Notes: generated by a model from the sequence alone, not told the origin. 39,886 bases of DNA from CAWUKT01 sp963923035 (GCA_963923035.1 CAWUKT010000066.1:1-39886); one strand, 5' to 3'. Positions 24,310-33,404 are shown, counted from the stretch's first letter. Numbers and translations: made by a program.

Positions 24310-26334
24310 TCAATTGTGGACGGGAAAATTGAGGACGAACTCCGTTCCCTTGCCGACTTCGCTGCGCACGTCGATGGAACCATTGAGCTGGGCGACGAGC
24401 AGATGCACAATGTACAGGCCCAGTCCCGTGGAGCTTTCTCCGGCCGTGGGCCGGGGACTCAGGCGCGAAAATTTGCGGAACAATTTTGGCAACTCGTCCG
24501 TGGGAATCCCGGGACCTTGGTCGATGATCTTTACCTCGACATGATTGGGACCGGTATCCATCTGAAGATGGATGTTGGAGGCCGGAGGCGAAAACTTGAT
24601 GGCGTTGGAAAGCAAATTGCCCAGGATGCGGTCGAGGGAATCCTTGTAATTCCCAATCTGGACGGACTCAGGGACCTCAGAAGCCTGAATCGTGGTCGAC
24701 TTGCGGGCGGCAATCGGTTCAAAATTTTCCACCACCCGCTGAATCACCCCTTCCAATTGAACCGGGACCAAGGCCTTGGATTCTTTTTGCTCCAATTCCA
24801 CAATCGACTCCAACTCCGAGATCAGCGTCCCGCCCTGCTGAATCGCCTTGTTCATCTTGTCCACAAACAACTGGTGCGTCGGACCGATGAGTTGGGCGTC
24901 CTGCATGGCTGCAATCAGAGCGCCCACCTGGCTCAGGGGCGACTTCAGGTCGTGCGCCACAATGCCCATAAGGGCATCCTTTTCGCTGTTGGCCTCCACC
25001 AATTGTTGATTGAGGCGGCGCATCCGACGAAAGAGGAAGAACAAGATCAGGGCCACGACCAGGAGAATAGTCACAATCACCGTGGAGACGACCAGAATCC
25101 CGGTTTGACGCTGCTCAAACAAAGCATTCTCCGATTTCAACGTGGCATTCTCAGCCTCTTTGATGTCGGTTTCGTACTGAATGGTCAGTTCTTCAATCGT
25201 GGTCGCCTGCTCCTGGCTCAACAAACTGTCCCGGTTTTTCACCTGAAGTTTGAGCAACTCAAAAGCGCGTTCATAATCCTCCTCTCCGCGGGCAATCTTG
25301 AGGTCAAGATCCAGAAATTGGCGCTCTACCATATAGTCTTCGATGGTTCCCGCCCGATCCCGGGCCGCTGCGTAGAATTGCCGGGCCTCCACGTAATTCT
25401 TCATGAAGACATAGTGCTCGATCAAGCCAAAATATCCCCACAGAATATAGGTTTCCAACTGAGAGGCTTCGGCAAATTCGAGGCATTTGTTGTAGTAAAA
25501 ACGCGACGAGTCAGGCTGCTCAAGTTCCTGAAAGATATCTCCGAGGCTGAAGTACTGGAAAGCCATTTCGGCGGGAGTCCCGTGGGGTTCCATCAGCGCA
25601 ATGGACCGGCGGGAATACCTCAGACTGGACGCATTGTTTTTCAGCGCGGCTTCGCAATTCGCAATCCCCGACAGCGCCTTGGAGGCGCCCAACGAGTCAT
25701 TGATTTCCATGGAATGCCCGTAGGACTGCTGGTAGGACTCGATGGCAACATCAAACTTGTTGACCGAATAGTACACATTGGCGAGGGCCCGCTCGGTTAT
25801 GGCCAGGGGAGCTAAATCATCGTGACCGTCGAGGAATCGAATCGTGGCCAACAATACCCGCTGGCCTTCCTCGAATTTACCTATGGTCCGGTACAGATCT
25901 CCCAATCGCCCCAATGCCATCCCGGTCATCGAGGTATCCTCAATGGCCAGGGCCAACTGAGCCGACTGGATCAAAAGGGGCTCGGCTTGGGACAAATTAG
26001 AACCGTAATACATGCCCGAACCCTGGGTAAACAGGGACTTGGCCCAGGCACCGGTATCATTTTGGGTTTCAAAATATATTGCGAGGTCGCCAGCCACCTG
26101 GCTCAGGGAATCGGGAGCGGTTCGAATCGCGGCTATAACCCGCTCCAAATGGGCGTATTTCCGGCTCATTTCGGTCAACTCTGCATTTTCCCCTGCCTCC
26201 CGCAACGAATCACCGGTCTTGGCGGACAGCCCGCCCGCCACCAGTACCCATAGCAGCATCCATCCACCTTTGAAAATGGGATTCTGGAAAAATGAGACTT
26301 GATACTTAGCTGTCCAGTGAGACCTATCGTTCAT
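24310..26334 (-). CDS. TPR-containing sensor histidine kinase
   Basis: A 674-residue membrane kinase. After an N-terminal signal segment (LLWVLVAGGLSA near 27-38) the exported part up to about 400 holds TPR repeats, for example NVYYSVNKFDVAIESYQQ. A coiled region precedes the membrane span at about 412-434. The cytoplasmic kinase core has AHDLKSPL with phospho-acceptor His461, LLSNAIKF with Asn577, DQGPGI at 605 and GLGLYIV at 637. The ATG at 26334 is kept; a later one at 26259 would give a shorter signal peptide and is possible. No response regulator gene is adjacent, so it is an orphan kinase. Ligand unknown. Confidence 0.92.
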   Translation of the reverse strand: MNDRSHWTAKYQVSFFQNPIFKGGWMLLWVLVAGGLSAKTGDSLREAGENAELTEMSRKYAHLERVIAAIRTAPDSLSQVAGDLAIYFETQNDTGAWAKSLFTQGSGMYYGSNLSQAEPLLIQSAQLALAIEDTSMTGMALGRLGDLYRTIGKFEEGQRVLLATIRFLDGHDDLAPLAITERALANVYYSVNKFDVAIESYQQSYGHSMEINDSLGASKALSGIANCEAALKNNASSLRYSRRSIALMEPHGTPAEMAFQYFSLGDIFQELEQPDSSRFYYNKCLEFAEASQLETYILWGYFGLIEHYVFMKNYVEARQFYAAARDRAGTIEDYMVERQFLDLDLKIARGEEDYERAFELLKLQVKNRDSLLSQEQATTIEELTIQYETDIKEAENATLKSENALFEQRQTGILVVSTVIVTILLVVALILFFLFRRMRRLNQQLVEANSEKDALMGIVAHDLKSPLSQVGALIAAMQDAQLIGPTHQLFVDKMNKAIQQGGTLISELESIVELEQKESKALVPVQLEGVIQRVVENFEPIAARKSTTIQASEVPESVQIGNYKDSLDRILGNLLSNAIKFSPPASNIHLQMDTGPNHVEVKIIDQGPGIPTDELPKLFRKFSRLSPRPTAGESSTGLGLYIVHLLVAQLNGSIDVRSEVGKGTEFVLNFPVHN

Positions 26335-26350
26335 GGTCGTCGATTGAACT

Positions 26351-26380
26351 TATATCTATCAAAATCTCCGCATTAATCAA
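26351..26380 (-). promoter_or_regulatory. Possible promoter of the TPR histidine kinase
   Basis: On the minus strand TTG (26380-26378), a 19-base spacer and TAGATATA (26358-26351), 16 bases before the ATG. The minus-7 box is a partial match. Confidence 0.35.
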
Positions 26381-26446
26381 AGGTCTTTTGTAAAAACGGC
26401 AACGATCCTTGAATTCATTGCTCCGAATCCTTTCCCCTACTCCCTC

Positions 26447-26620
26447 CTACTGCTTCACCAACCGGAAAGATTGCCGTTTCGCCTCCCCTACAACCGTCAA
26501 AATGTACATGCCCGCCGGGAGATGGTCCATTGAGATCTCCCCCATTTCTTCCCTGGCCTCGATGAGCTGTCCACTGGCATTGTACAGCAGAAGCGTCTCT
26601 CCGCCTTGCAATCCTGCCAC
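26447..26620 (-). pseudogene. T9SS sorting-domain remnant beyond an in-frame amber codon
   Basis: Directly after the TAG at 26621-26623 the same frame stays open for 57 more codons and encodes a textbook end of a T9SS type A sorting domain: VAGLQGGETLLLYNASGQLI, then DHLPAGMYILTVVG and a basic RQSFRLVKQ end, before a second TAG at 26447-26449. Together with YPNPVQDRI before the stop it would make one complete domain. There is no start codon for it on its own. So the domain is either lost through a point mutation, or reached by readthrough. Confidence 0.85.
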
Positions 26621-27658
26621 CTAAATCCGGTCCTGTACCGGATTGGGATAGACGCTGTAATTGGCGGTCAAGGGTTCGTCGAGAGAAGTGGCTACCGAGC
26701 AACTCGCGGGGATGGAATCGGTGGAATAATAATCGGAACAGGTATTGCAGAACAGGCTCTTGAAAAAGCAACTCGCGCGGGCAGCGCGGAAGACGGCCCC
26801 GTCTGGCCCCAGGAAGACGCCGTGGCCGCCATCGGGATCCACCGTCAACTCAGAACAGATTCCATTGCTGATCAAAGCATTGTGAAGGGTACGGGACCCA
26901 ACCAGGCCATTGGAACCCGTATCGATGCCCACCGTTCCGTCCAATTCGCCGTGGAACGCGACCATGGGAATCATCTCCGAAGGTTGGTTCAATCCGGCAT
27001 AAACGCCGCCCCAATTGTTGAAGAAGCCCTTGATGTCGAAGGTATTGGTCAGGTTATTGGAAGACGTATCCAGGCTGCCCAATACCCCTTCGATGCCCGG
27101 CACGATCGAGTCCCATTCCGCCTGACTTGCATAAATGAGCTTGTGGGCCGCAATGGCCCCAGCGCTGCTCCCGCCAATGAAGACCCAATTGGTGTCGATT
27201 CCGAAGGTATTGGCCTGGCTGATGACGTAGCGCAAGGCGGCGTGGGCATCCTGGTGGGCGCGGTAAATGGCATAGTCCTGGTCGCTGGGATCGAGGGTGT
27301 CCCAACCCAGGCGGTAATTGATGCTGAATGCCACGTAGCCGCGCCGGGCCAGGGCCACGCATTCCGCCCGGCGGTCCGTCTTGTTGCCCGACAAAAAGCC
27401 ACCGCCGTGGATCATGATCACGGCCGGCCGAAGGCTGAGTGCATCTACTCCCTGATCGGGATAAAAAGCATCCAGCAGCAGGGTATCCAAATTGCCCTGG
27501 TAATCGAGGGCCTGCCCGTATTCCAGGTCGATGTCAAAATCGATTTCGGCTTGGGTGAAGTATTCCACTTCGGTAAAGCGGTCGTCGGCCGTACAAAATT
27601 GGGCGGGGAGTTGAAGGGCCAAACAGGTGAACAGGAACAGAGCGGGGAAGAATTTCAT
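26621..27658 (-). CDS. Exported alpha/beta hydrolase (esterase), sorting domain cut short
   Basis: A 345-residue exported esterase-like enzyme. Signal peptide about 1-20 (MKFFPALF..LPAQ). The alpha/beta hydrolase domain shows the HSL/carboxylesterase marks: HGGGF at 84-88 for the oxyanion hole, nucleophile Ser165 in GGSSAG, Asp240 in GELDG and His279 in GGHGVF. Four or more cysteines near 297-320 probably form disulfides. Residues 335-345 read SVYPNPVQDRI, the first strand of a T9SS sorting domain, then a TAG ends the frame while the remaining domain is still encoded beyond. As translated, the enzyme lacks a usable T9SS signal and should stay periplasmic. The natural substrate is not evident. 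Confidence 0.88.
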   Translation of the reverse strand: MKFFPALFLFTCLALQLPAQFCTADDRFTEVEYFTQAEIDFDIDLEYGQALDYQGNLDTLLLDAFYPDQGVDALSLRPAVIMIHGGGFLSGNKTDRRAECVALARRGYVAFSINYRLGWDTLDPSDQDYAIYRAHQDAHAALRYVISQANTFGIDTNWVFIGGSSAGAIAAHKLIYASQAEWDSIVPGIEGVLGSLDTSSNNLTNTFDIKGFFNNWGGVYAGLNQPSEMIPMVAFHGELDGTVGIDTGSNGLVGSRTLHNALISNGICSELTVDPDGGHGVFLGPDGAVFRAARASCFFKSLFCNTCSDYYSTDSIPASCSVATSLDEPLTANYSVYPNPVQDRI

Positions 27659-27831
27659 GTGGTTTTTTAGGGTTGGTCGAATGAAAAGGACAATGGTTTA
27701 ATCTACTCGAATGTAAATTCAAATTAAACCGTTTCGTGGCCCCCTGTCAACCAAATCGGTCCTTTCTCCAGCTTCCCTAATGCAAAAAAAGTTACCTATC
27801 TCCGTTTGTGTTTTTTCTTCAATTTGCTGGT

Positions 27832-28311
27832 ATGCGCTTCCGAAAAACATCGGTCCTTGCTCTTCTATTGTTCAGCTTTGCCTTTGGGCTACTGAAGGGC
27901 CAAACGCGACTCTCTGCCAACGTTGAAACCAATCTCAGCTATGAAGATGGGGTATACAGTGGTGTCGGAATCGGGATTCAGATACGGCAAATCGAGTTCA
28001 TTCCCGCCCTGCTCATGGGCGAAGGATCCGGAGGCAAATTGGAATTTCGCTACTACCCCAAATTGCCCGCTGCCGACCGCCTGCGTCCCTATTTCGCCCT
28101 TCAACAGGTCCTGTTCCGCCGGGTCGATGCCTGCATCAACAATTCCTGCCCCTTCCTTTTCTACCAATTTCTCCCCGGGGCGGGTACGAACATCCGAGTT
28201 TTCAAGGACTTCCACCTGTACGGAAGTCTCTCCTGTGGGGTCAAGAAACGACAAGAACGATCCCTGGCCAGCGATTTCATCTTAGGTATTGGAGGGCGTT
28301 ATGAATTTTAA
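27832..28311 (+). CDS. Hypothetical outer-membrane beta-barrel-like protein
   Basis: A 159-residue exported protein. The ATG at 27832 (MRFRKTSVLALLLF) opens a signal peptide ending LLKGQ; the frame extends eight codons upstream but those lie outside the signal. The mature part alternates hydrophobic residues (VGIGIQIRQIEFIP, LRPYFALQQVLF, FHLYGSLSCGV) and ends with GGRYEF, an aromatic end typical of outer-membrane barrels. Two cysteines in CINNSC may form a loop disulfide. It overlaps the next gene by 11 bases, so the two products are made together. Function not recognised. Confidence 0.65.
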   Translation: MRFRKTSVLALLLFSFAFGLLKGQTRLSANVETNLSYEDGVYSGVGIGIQIRQIEFIPALLMGEGSGGKLEFRYYPKLPAADRLRPYFALQQVLFRRVDACINNSCPFLFYQFLPGAGTNIRVFKDFHLYGSLSCGVKKRQERSLASDFILGIGGRYEF

Positions 28312-28870
28312 ATTGTGGGTCACGCTTTTTTGGGTAGTCGCCGGGACCTCCCTCTCCGCCCAACAGGAATCCAACCGGATCACCTCTCCCGAATCCAGGC
28401 ACCGACGCTTCGTAGGGGTTCGGACCACCCCGATTTCCACGACCGATATCCTCACGGTTTCGGTAGAGCTGGGATATTCCCTCGGCAAACGGTTTCAGAT
28501 CATGGCCGGTCCCTTGTTTTTTGGGACGGACTACGAACGGGGCAGCTCTGCATTCAACCGCCCCAATGTTCTGCACGGTGGATTTGTGGGCACCCGGATA
28601 TGGTGGCGGGGGTTGCCGGATACTGGATGGGCCTACTTCGGCAGCGGAGAAGTTCAATTGACACGGCTCAACTTGGATGTGCTGATAGGGCCTCCGCTCA
28701 CAGAGCGGTACATCCTCAGACCCGAAATCGGCAATGGATTCGGGCACTTCTCCCAAAATGGTCTCTATTTCATTTTCCAGGCCAACTTTGGAACGGGCAT
28801 CCCGATCCGGACCAATATTGGCGGCGAGGTCACCGGGAACTTGCGACTGGCCGCCGGATTGAGGTTTTGA
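28301..28870 (+). CDS. Hypothetical outer-membrane beta-barrel-like protein
   Basis: A 189-residue exported protein starting at the ATG inside the end of the previous gene (11-base overlap, different frame). Signal peptide MNFKLWVTLFWVVAGTSLSAQ. The mature sequence consists of amphipathic strands (LTVSVELGYSLG, FQIMAGPLFFG, GGFVGTRIWWRG) and ends LRLAAGLRF with a terminal Phe, as in small eight- to ten-stranded barrels. It shares style but no obvious residue identity with the upstream product. The pair could be a two-subunit surface protein; this is inference. It converges with the AraC gene, with only 18 bases between stops. Confidence 0.65.
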   Translation: MNFKLWVTLFWVVAGTSLSAQQESNRITSPESRHRRFVGVRTTPISTTDILTVSVELGYSLGKRFQIMAGPLFFGTDYERGSSAFNRPNVLHGGFVGTRIWWRGLPDTGWAYFGSGEVQLTRLNLDVLIGPPLTERYILRPEIGNGFGHFSQNGLYFIFQANFGTGIPIRTNIGGEVTGNLRLAAGLRF

Positions 28871-28888
28871 TTTGCTTTCCCTCTCCCC

Positions 28889-29785
28889 TCAGCAAGAATT
28901 CCGCTTCAGCAGCCGGTATTCCCCTTCCTTCCTGAATTCACTCATCGTCATCCCGGCGTACCGCTTGAAGGTCTTCGAGAGGTGGCTGACATCGGTAAAA
29001 TTCAATTCGGCGGCGATTTCGGAGAGGGTATAATCAGAATGCAGCAGGCGGATTTCCACGAGTTTCAGGCGGGCCTTGATGATGTATTCCCGCAGGGGCA
29101 TGTGGACATTTTTTCGGAAAAATTCGCTGAGGTAAGTCGGAGAAAGGTGAAAGGTCTCGGCGAGGTGCTCGACGCGGAGCCGGTCGGATTCGGCGATGTG
29201 TTCGTTGATATAGGCGAGGAGTTGGGGGATGCGCTCATCTCCGCCTGCCGTCGCCGCCAGTTCGTAGAAGGGGCTTCGCTTGATGTTGCGGAGCAGGATT
29301 TCCAGGATGCCGATCATGAGGCTCCTGATCAATGGCACGGACCCTTGGCCGTGGTTCTGGTTTTCCTTCAAAATCAGGTCGACCAGGGTATGGATATGCT
29401 GCCGGTCCAATTCGCTGTCGACGATGTCTCCCGGCATCTGGTTGTAATTCGAGAGGATATACGCGGCCTCGCGGAACCAATCGGCGTGGGGGGAACTGTT
29501 GCGGGGACCGGATTGGAAAAAGGCGGAGGTAAATTTCAGGAAAACGAAGCGGGTGGTGGAATCAATGGCAAAGGAATGGCAATTCAAAGGGGGCAATAAA
29601 AACAGACTTCCTTCTGAATAGGGATACTCGTTGTAATTGATGCACTGGGTCCCACGGCCATTCTTGATGAGGACCAATTCGAAGAAATTGTTCCGGACGG
29701 GCCGCTGTCGCCAGCGCTCCAGCTCAATCTCTTGTATTTCGAAAGGTTGATATACCTCTACAATCGGCATTCCGGGGTCTTTCAT
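28889..29785 (-). CDS. AraC family transcriptional regulator
   Basis: A 298-residue DNA-binding regulator. An N-terminal cupin-like sensing part (about 1-150; FFELVLIKNGRGTQCINY, SLFLLPP) precedes a double helix-turn-helix domain in the last 100 residues (VEHLAETFHLSPTYLSEFFRK, then LSEIAAELNFTDVSHLSKTFKRY). The ATG at 29785 (MKDPGMPIVE) is chosen; one at 29770 is also possible. It is divergent from the redox operon starting at 29940 with 154 bases between, the usual position for a regulator of its neighbour. The effector is unknown. Confidence 0.9.
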   Translation of the reverse strand: MKDPGMPIVEVYQPFEIQEIELERWRQRPVRNNFFELVLIKNGRGTQCINYNEYPYSEGSLFLLPPLNCHSFAIDSTTRFVFLKFTSAFFQSGPRNSSPHADWFREAAYILSNYNQMPGDIVDSELDRQHIHTLVDLILKENQNHGQGSVPLIRSLMIGILEILLRNIKRSPFYELAATAGGDERIPQLLAYINEHIAESDRLRVEHLAETFHLSPTYLSEFFRKNVHMPLREYIIKARLKLVEIRLLHSDYTLSEIAAELNFTDVSHLSKTFKRYAGMTMSEFRKEGEYRLLKRNSC

Positions 29786-29939
29786 ACCCCAAAACTGCAC
29801 CTTTTTCTCATTTCTCCCCCAAACCACCCTTCAAAAACCTTGATTTATACAATCATTTCCCTTTTTCCTACCCCTTCCTTTTCTCCCACAAGGCCCAACT
29901 TTGCTCCATCACAATTCAGACACCCCAATATCCGACCCT

Positions 29940-30881
29940 ATGAAAGCAATTGTACTGGAAGCCACCGGCGGAGTCGAGCAACTCCAACTTCAAGAAATTC
30001 CGCGTCCCGAAATCCAGGCCCATGAGGTCCTGGTCGAGGTCAAGGTCATCGGCGTGAATCCGGTGGACTACAAGGTCCGCGCCAACGACGAGGTCCTGAC
30101 CATGATCTACGGTCCGGAACGTCCCGCGATTTTGGGCTGGGACATCGCCGGCAACGTCGTAGCCAAAGGCGATGCGGTCCAGGACCTTGAGATCGGCGAC
30201 CGGGTCTTCGGCATGGTCAATTTCGTGGGCGCAGGCAATGCCTACGCGGAATTCGTCGCGGCACCGGAAACGCATTTGGCCCGGATTCCCGACGGCGTAT
30301 CCTTTGAAAATGCTGCCGCCAGTACCCTGGCGGCCCTGACCGCCTGGCAGGTCCTGCACGACAAAGTCACGGCCAACGACCGCGTGCTGATCCACGCGGG
30401 CTCGGGCGGCGTGGGCCACTTTGCCATTCAGATCGCCAAATCGCTCGGCGCCCATGTCATCACCACCACCTCAGCCAAAAACAAGGATTTCGTCCTGGCC
30501 CTCGGGGCGGATGAGTGCATCGACTACCGCACCCAGCGCTTCGAAGAGGAAGTCAGCGAGATTGATTTCGTCTTTGACATGTTCAATGGGGAGGTTCTCG
30601 CCAATTCGGTCAAGGTCATGCGAAATGGCGGAACCATCATTTCCATTCCCACCCCCGACTTTTCCGACGAAATCCAGACCGCAGCTCAACAAAAAGAGGT
30701 CCAGCTTGGATTCCACATGGTCCAATCCAGCCGCTCCGACATGCAAAAAATCGCGACGATGTTGGCGGGAGGCACGCTGAAACCGCATGTTTCCCAGACC
30801 TTTGCGTTTGAAGAGATGGTAAGTGCCCACCGCCAACTGGAAAGTGGGCGCACGGTGGGGAAAGTCGTCGTCGTGGTGTGA
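29940..30881 (+). CDS. Zinc-free MDR family NAD(P)-dependent quinone oxidoreductase
   Basis: A 313-residue medium-chain reductase of the quinone oxidoreductase/enoyl-reductase type, cytoplasmic. It begins MKAIVLEATGGVEQL, has the family's NPVDYKVR segment near 40, and the NADPH-binding GSGGVGHFAIQIAK near 150-163. The zinc-ligand cysteines of alcohol dehydrogenases are missing. Expected role is reduction of quinones or activated alkenes. It is the first gene of an operon with the luciferase-like flavoprotein (29 bases downstream) and an SDR, and stands divergent from the AraC regulator. The leader is pyrimidine-rich. Confidence 0.9.
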   Translation: MKAIVLEATGGVEQLQLQEIPRPEIQAHEVLVEVKVIGVNPVDYKVRANDEVLTMIYGPERPAILGWDIAGNVVAKGDAVQDLEIGDRVFGMVNFVGAGNAYAEFVAAPETHLARIPDGVSFENAAASTLAALTAWQVLHDKVTANDRVLIHAGSGGVGHFAIQIAKSLGAHVITTTSAKNKDFVLALGADECIDYRTQRFEEEVSEIDFVFDMFNGEVLANSVKVMRNGGTIISIPTPDFSDEIQTAAQQKEVQLGFHMVQSSRSDMQKIATMLAGGTLKPHVSQTFAFEEMVSAHRQLESGRTVGKVVVVV

Positions 30882-30910
30882 AAACGAAAACCAACCGTCT
30901 CCAAACAGGC

Positions 30911-31918
30911 ATGAACCCCAACGAAACAACAGCTCCAAGCTCCACCGGTAAGCCCTTTGCGCCCATCAATCCGGCGTACAACCGGACATTTCGGGCCGGG
31001 GAGCTCAGTTTGGGCGTGGTGGTCCCGATTGAAAATTACGCGCAGAGCCCGATTCCGGCTCTGGACCAACACCTCGAACGGGCCCAACTCGTCGAGGAAC
31101 TGGGTTTCGCAGCCCTTTGGCTGCGGGATGTGCCCTTGCAGGTCCCCTCCTTCGGGGACGCGGGGCAAACCTTTGATCCCTTTACCTACCTCGGATACCT
31201 TGCGGCTGGCACCCGGACCATCGGCCTGGGCATTTCGAGCATCGCCCTGCCGCTGCACCACCCGGTCCACGTGGCGAAATCCGCGGCGACCATCGACCAG
31301 CTGTCGCAGGGGCGGATGATTCTGGGCGTGGCCTCGGGGGACCGGCCGGATGAATATCCGGCGCTGGGCGTGGCGTTTGAGCAACGGGGCGAGCTGTTTC
31401 GGGAATCCTTTGCCTATATCCGGGCCGCCCAGAAACCGTATCCCCGGCTGGAATCCCAGCATTTCGGCCACCTGACCGGACGGGCCGACATTTTGCCGAA
31501 GCCTTTTGGAAAAAGGCTTCCTCTGCTGATCACCGGCTCCAGCCGGCAATCGATGGAATGGAACGCGCGCCACGGAGACGGCTGGATGAGTTATCCCCGC
31601 AATCTCCACCAACAACAAAGCATCCTCACCCAGTGGCGGGATTTGATTGACCAATACGCGGATTGGGGCAAGCCCTTTATGCAACCGCTCTATGTCGATC
31701 TCCATCCCGACGCGGATTACCAACCCCGGCCCATTCACCTGGGATTTCGAATTGGCGTCAACTATTTGGTCGCGTATTTGCAGGGGCTGAAGCAGATCGG
31801 CGTCAACCACGTCGCCCTGAACCTCCGCTTCAATTCGGCCCCGATTCCCCGGACCCTCGAAACCCTGGCCCGTCAAGTATTGCCCTTCTTCCCCACCTTT
31901 CAACCCACCACCGCATGA
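30911..31918 (+). CDS. LLM class flavin-dependent oxidoreductase
   Basis: A 335-residue TIM-barrel flavoprotein of the bacterial-luciferase superfamily, in the subgroup called BA3436-type. The ATG at 30911 is used; the first 20 residues are a polar lead, then FRAGELSLGVVVPIE. Typical marks are ERAQLVEELGFAALWLRDVP, GLGISSIALPLHHP, SQGRMILGVASGDRP and LLITGSSRQS. Such enzymes use FMN or F420 with oxygen or as reductases; the substrate is unknown. Its stop overlaps the start of the next gene by four bases (ATGA), so translation is coupled to the SDR. Confidence 0.9.
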   Translation: MNPNETTAPSSTGKPFAPINPAYNRTFRAGELSLGVVVPIENYAQSPIPALDQHLERAQLVEELGFAALWLRDVPLQVPSFGDAGQTFDPFTYLGYLAAGTRTIGLGISSIALPLHHPVHVAKSAATIDQLSQGRMILGVASGDRPDEYPALGVAFEQRGELFRESFAYIRAAQKPYPRLESQHFGHLTGRADILPKPFGKRLPLLITGSSRQSMEWNARHGDGWMSYPRNLHQQQSILTQWRDLIDQYADWGKPFMQPLYVDLHPDADYQPRPIHLGFRIGVNYLVAYLQGLKQIGVNHVALNLRFNSAPIPRTLETLARQVLPFFPTFQPTTA

Positions 31919-32736
31919 AAACGATTTTGATCACCGGTAGCACCGACGGCATCGGAAAGCTGGCCGCCCTTTCTCTGGCCCAAGCCGGACACCAATTGAT
32001 TCTCCACGGAAGAAATCCGCAAAAGCTGGCCGCTACGGTCCAGGAGGTGACGTCTCAGACGGGGAATGCGAATGTTTCGGGTGTTCAGGCGGACTTTTCG
32101 AACCTGAGAGAAGTCCAGGAAATGGGTGCCCAGCTTCAACAAGAGGACGTGCAACTCGACGTCCTGATCAACAATGCCGGCGTGTTCAACAGCCCCGTTC
32201 AACGCAACGCCGATGGCCTCGACCTTCGGATGGTCGTCAATTATCTGGCGCCTTATCTGCTGACCAAGATGCTGGCCCCTGTGGTGCAAAACCGTCCCGG
32301 TTCACGCATCGTCAATTTGAGTTCAGCGGCCCAGGCTCCGGTGGCGTTGGCATTCCTGCGTGGCACGCAAGCGCTTTCGGCCCAATCGGCCTACGCCCAG
32401 AGTAAATTGGCCCTGACCATGTGGTCTTTCCACCTCGCCAACCAACTCCCGGGCACCTCAGTCGTGGCCGTGAATCCGGGTTCCCTCCTCAATACCAAGA
32501 TGGTTCGGGAAGCCTACGGGCAATCCTGGTCCTCCGCCGACAAGGGCGCAAGCCTGCTGCATGACCTCGCGGTCGGCAGTGCATTCAATGGAATCAGCGG
32601 CGCCTATTTTGACAATGACCTTGGGAATCCCCGCGGCGATTGGGGCCGGGCGCATGCCGATGCCTACGATCCCGAGAAGATTCGGGCTTTGATTGTGGCG
32701 ACAGAGGAGTTGTTGGGTGAGGTATTGGAGAAATAA
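31915..32736 (+). CDS. SDR family oxidoreductase
   Basis: A 273-residue short-chain dehydrogenase. Cofactor motif TGSTDGIG at residues 7-14, NNAGVF near 86-91, catalytic Ser in NLSSAAQ and YAQSK around 162-166. The C-terminal part with NPGSLLNTKM is typical of classical SDRs. Last gene of the three-gene redox operon, overlapping the flavoprotein gene by four bases. It converges with the nitroreductase at 32742 with five bases between stops. Substrate unknown; probably a carbonyl compound generated or handled by the other enzymes of the operon. Confidence 0.9.
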   Translation: MKTILITGSTDGIGKLAALSLAQAGHQLILHGRNPQKLAATVQEVTSQTGNANVSGVQADFSNLREVQEMGAQLQQEDVQLDVLINNAGVFNSPVQRNADGLDLRMVVNYLAPYLLTKMLAPVVQNRPGSRIVNLSSAAQAPVALAFLRGTQALSAQSAYAQSKLALTMWSFHLANQLPGTSVVAVNPGSLLNTKMVREAYGQSWSSADKGASLLHDLAVGSAFNGISGAYFDNDLGNPRGDWGRAHADAYDPEKIRALIVATEELLGEVLEK

Positions 32737-32741
32737 GTCCC

Positions 32742-33404
32742 CTACTCTACCCACTTCGCCCAGCTGCTCTGCTCCTTCCCGACTTCGCGGAGGCCGCCCG
32801 GTACGATGCGGGCTTCGCGGGATTCCGCGTCTTCGGGGAACAGGAAAATGGTGCCGGCGATGATTTCGTTCGCGGGGATGTGCAGGTGGTATTTCAGGGC
32901 GGGGCCGCGGAGGGTGCCGCCGGTCGACCAGTAGTTGGGGATGTTGCGGGCAGTGGCGCCGAGGAGGACATTCTGGATGGCCGCGGAAGCGGCGGAGATG
33001 TGCTCCATGTTGCGGATATTGCCTTCGAAGGCCACTTCTTGCTTGCCGCCATCCGAATTGATTTCGGAAGGTTCCGGGAGCCAGGTCACGATGAACAGGG
33101 CTTCAGCCGCGTCCAGCATGTTTTTGATTTTGCCGCCGTCGATGCCCGAGCGGTCGTAGAAGCGGGAAGTAGCGCGGCATTTGTCGCGGTCCAGAACGTA
33201 GAAGCGGTAGGGCAAGGTGGAATTCAATTCTTCCTGGTCGGTGTACTGCTGGTGGGCGCGGTAATGGTACGGCGCGTGGGCCGCCAGGTCCAATAGTTCA
33301 TCCAACAGGACTTTGAGTTCATCGGCACTGCCCTCCGTGGACCAGGGTTCAGGGGCGAGGATTTTTTGGGTTTTGCGTTTTTTGATGATGCGATCTATCT
33401 CCAT
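32742..33404 (-). CDS. Nitroreductase family protein
   Basis: A 220-residue FMN-dependent nitroreductase-like enzyme. It starts MEIDRIIKKRKTQKIL (FMN phosphate-binding RKTQK), and contains HISAASAAIQNVLLGATARNI and YWSTGGTLRGP, as in the family. The ATG at 33404 is chosen; a longer frame lacks family similarity. It may reduce nitroaromatics or quinones, in keeping with the operon that runs toward it. It is separately transcribed, on the opposite strand. An inverted repeat 40 bases upstream could be an operator. Confidence 0.82.
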   Translation of the reverse strand: MEIDRIIKKRKTQKILAPEPWSTEGSADELKVLLDELLDLAAHAPYHYRAHQQYTDQEELNSTLPYRFYVLDRDKCRATSRFYDRSGIDGGKIKNMLDAAEALFIVTWLPEPSEINSDGGKQEVAFEGNIRNMEHISAASAAIQNVLLGATARNIPNYWSTGGTLRGPALKYHLHIPANEIIAGTIFLFPEDAESREARIVPGGLREVGKEQSSWAKWVE

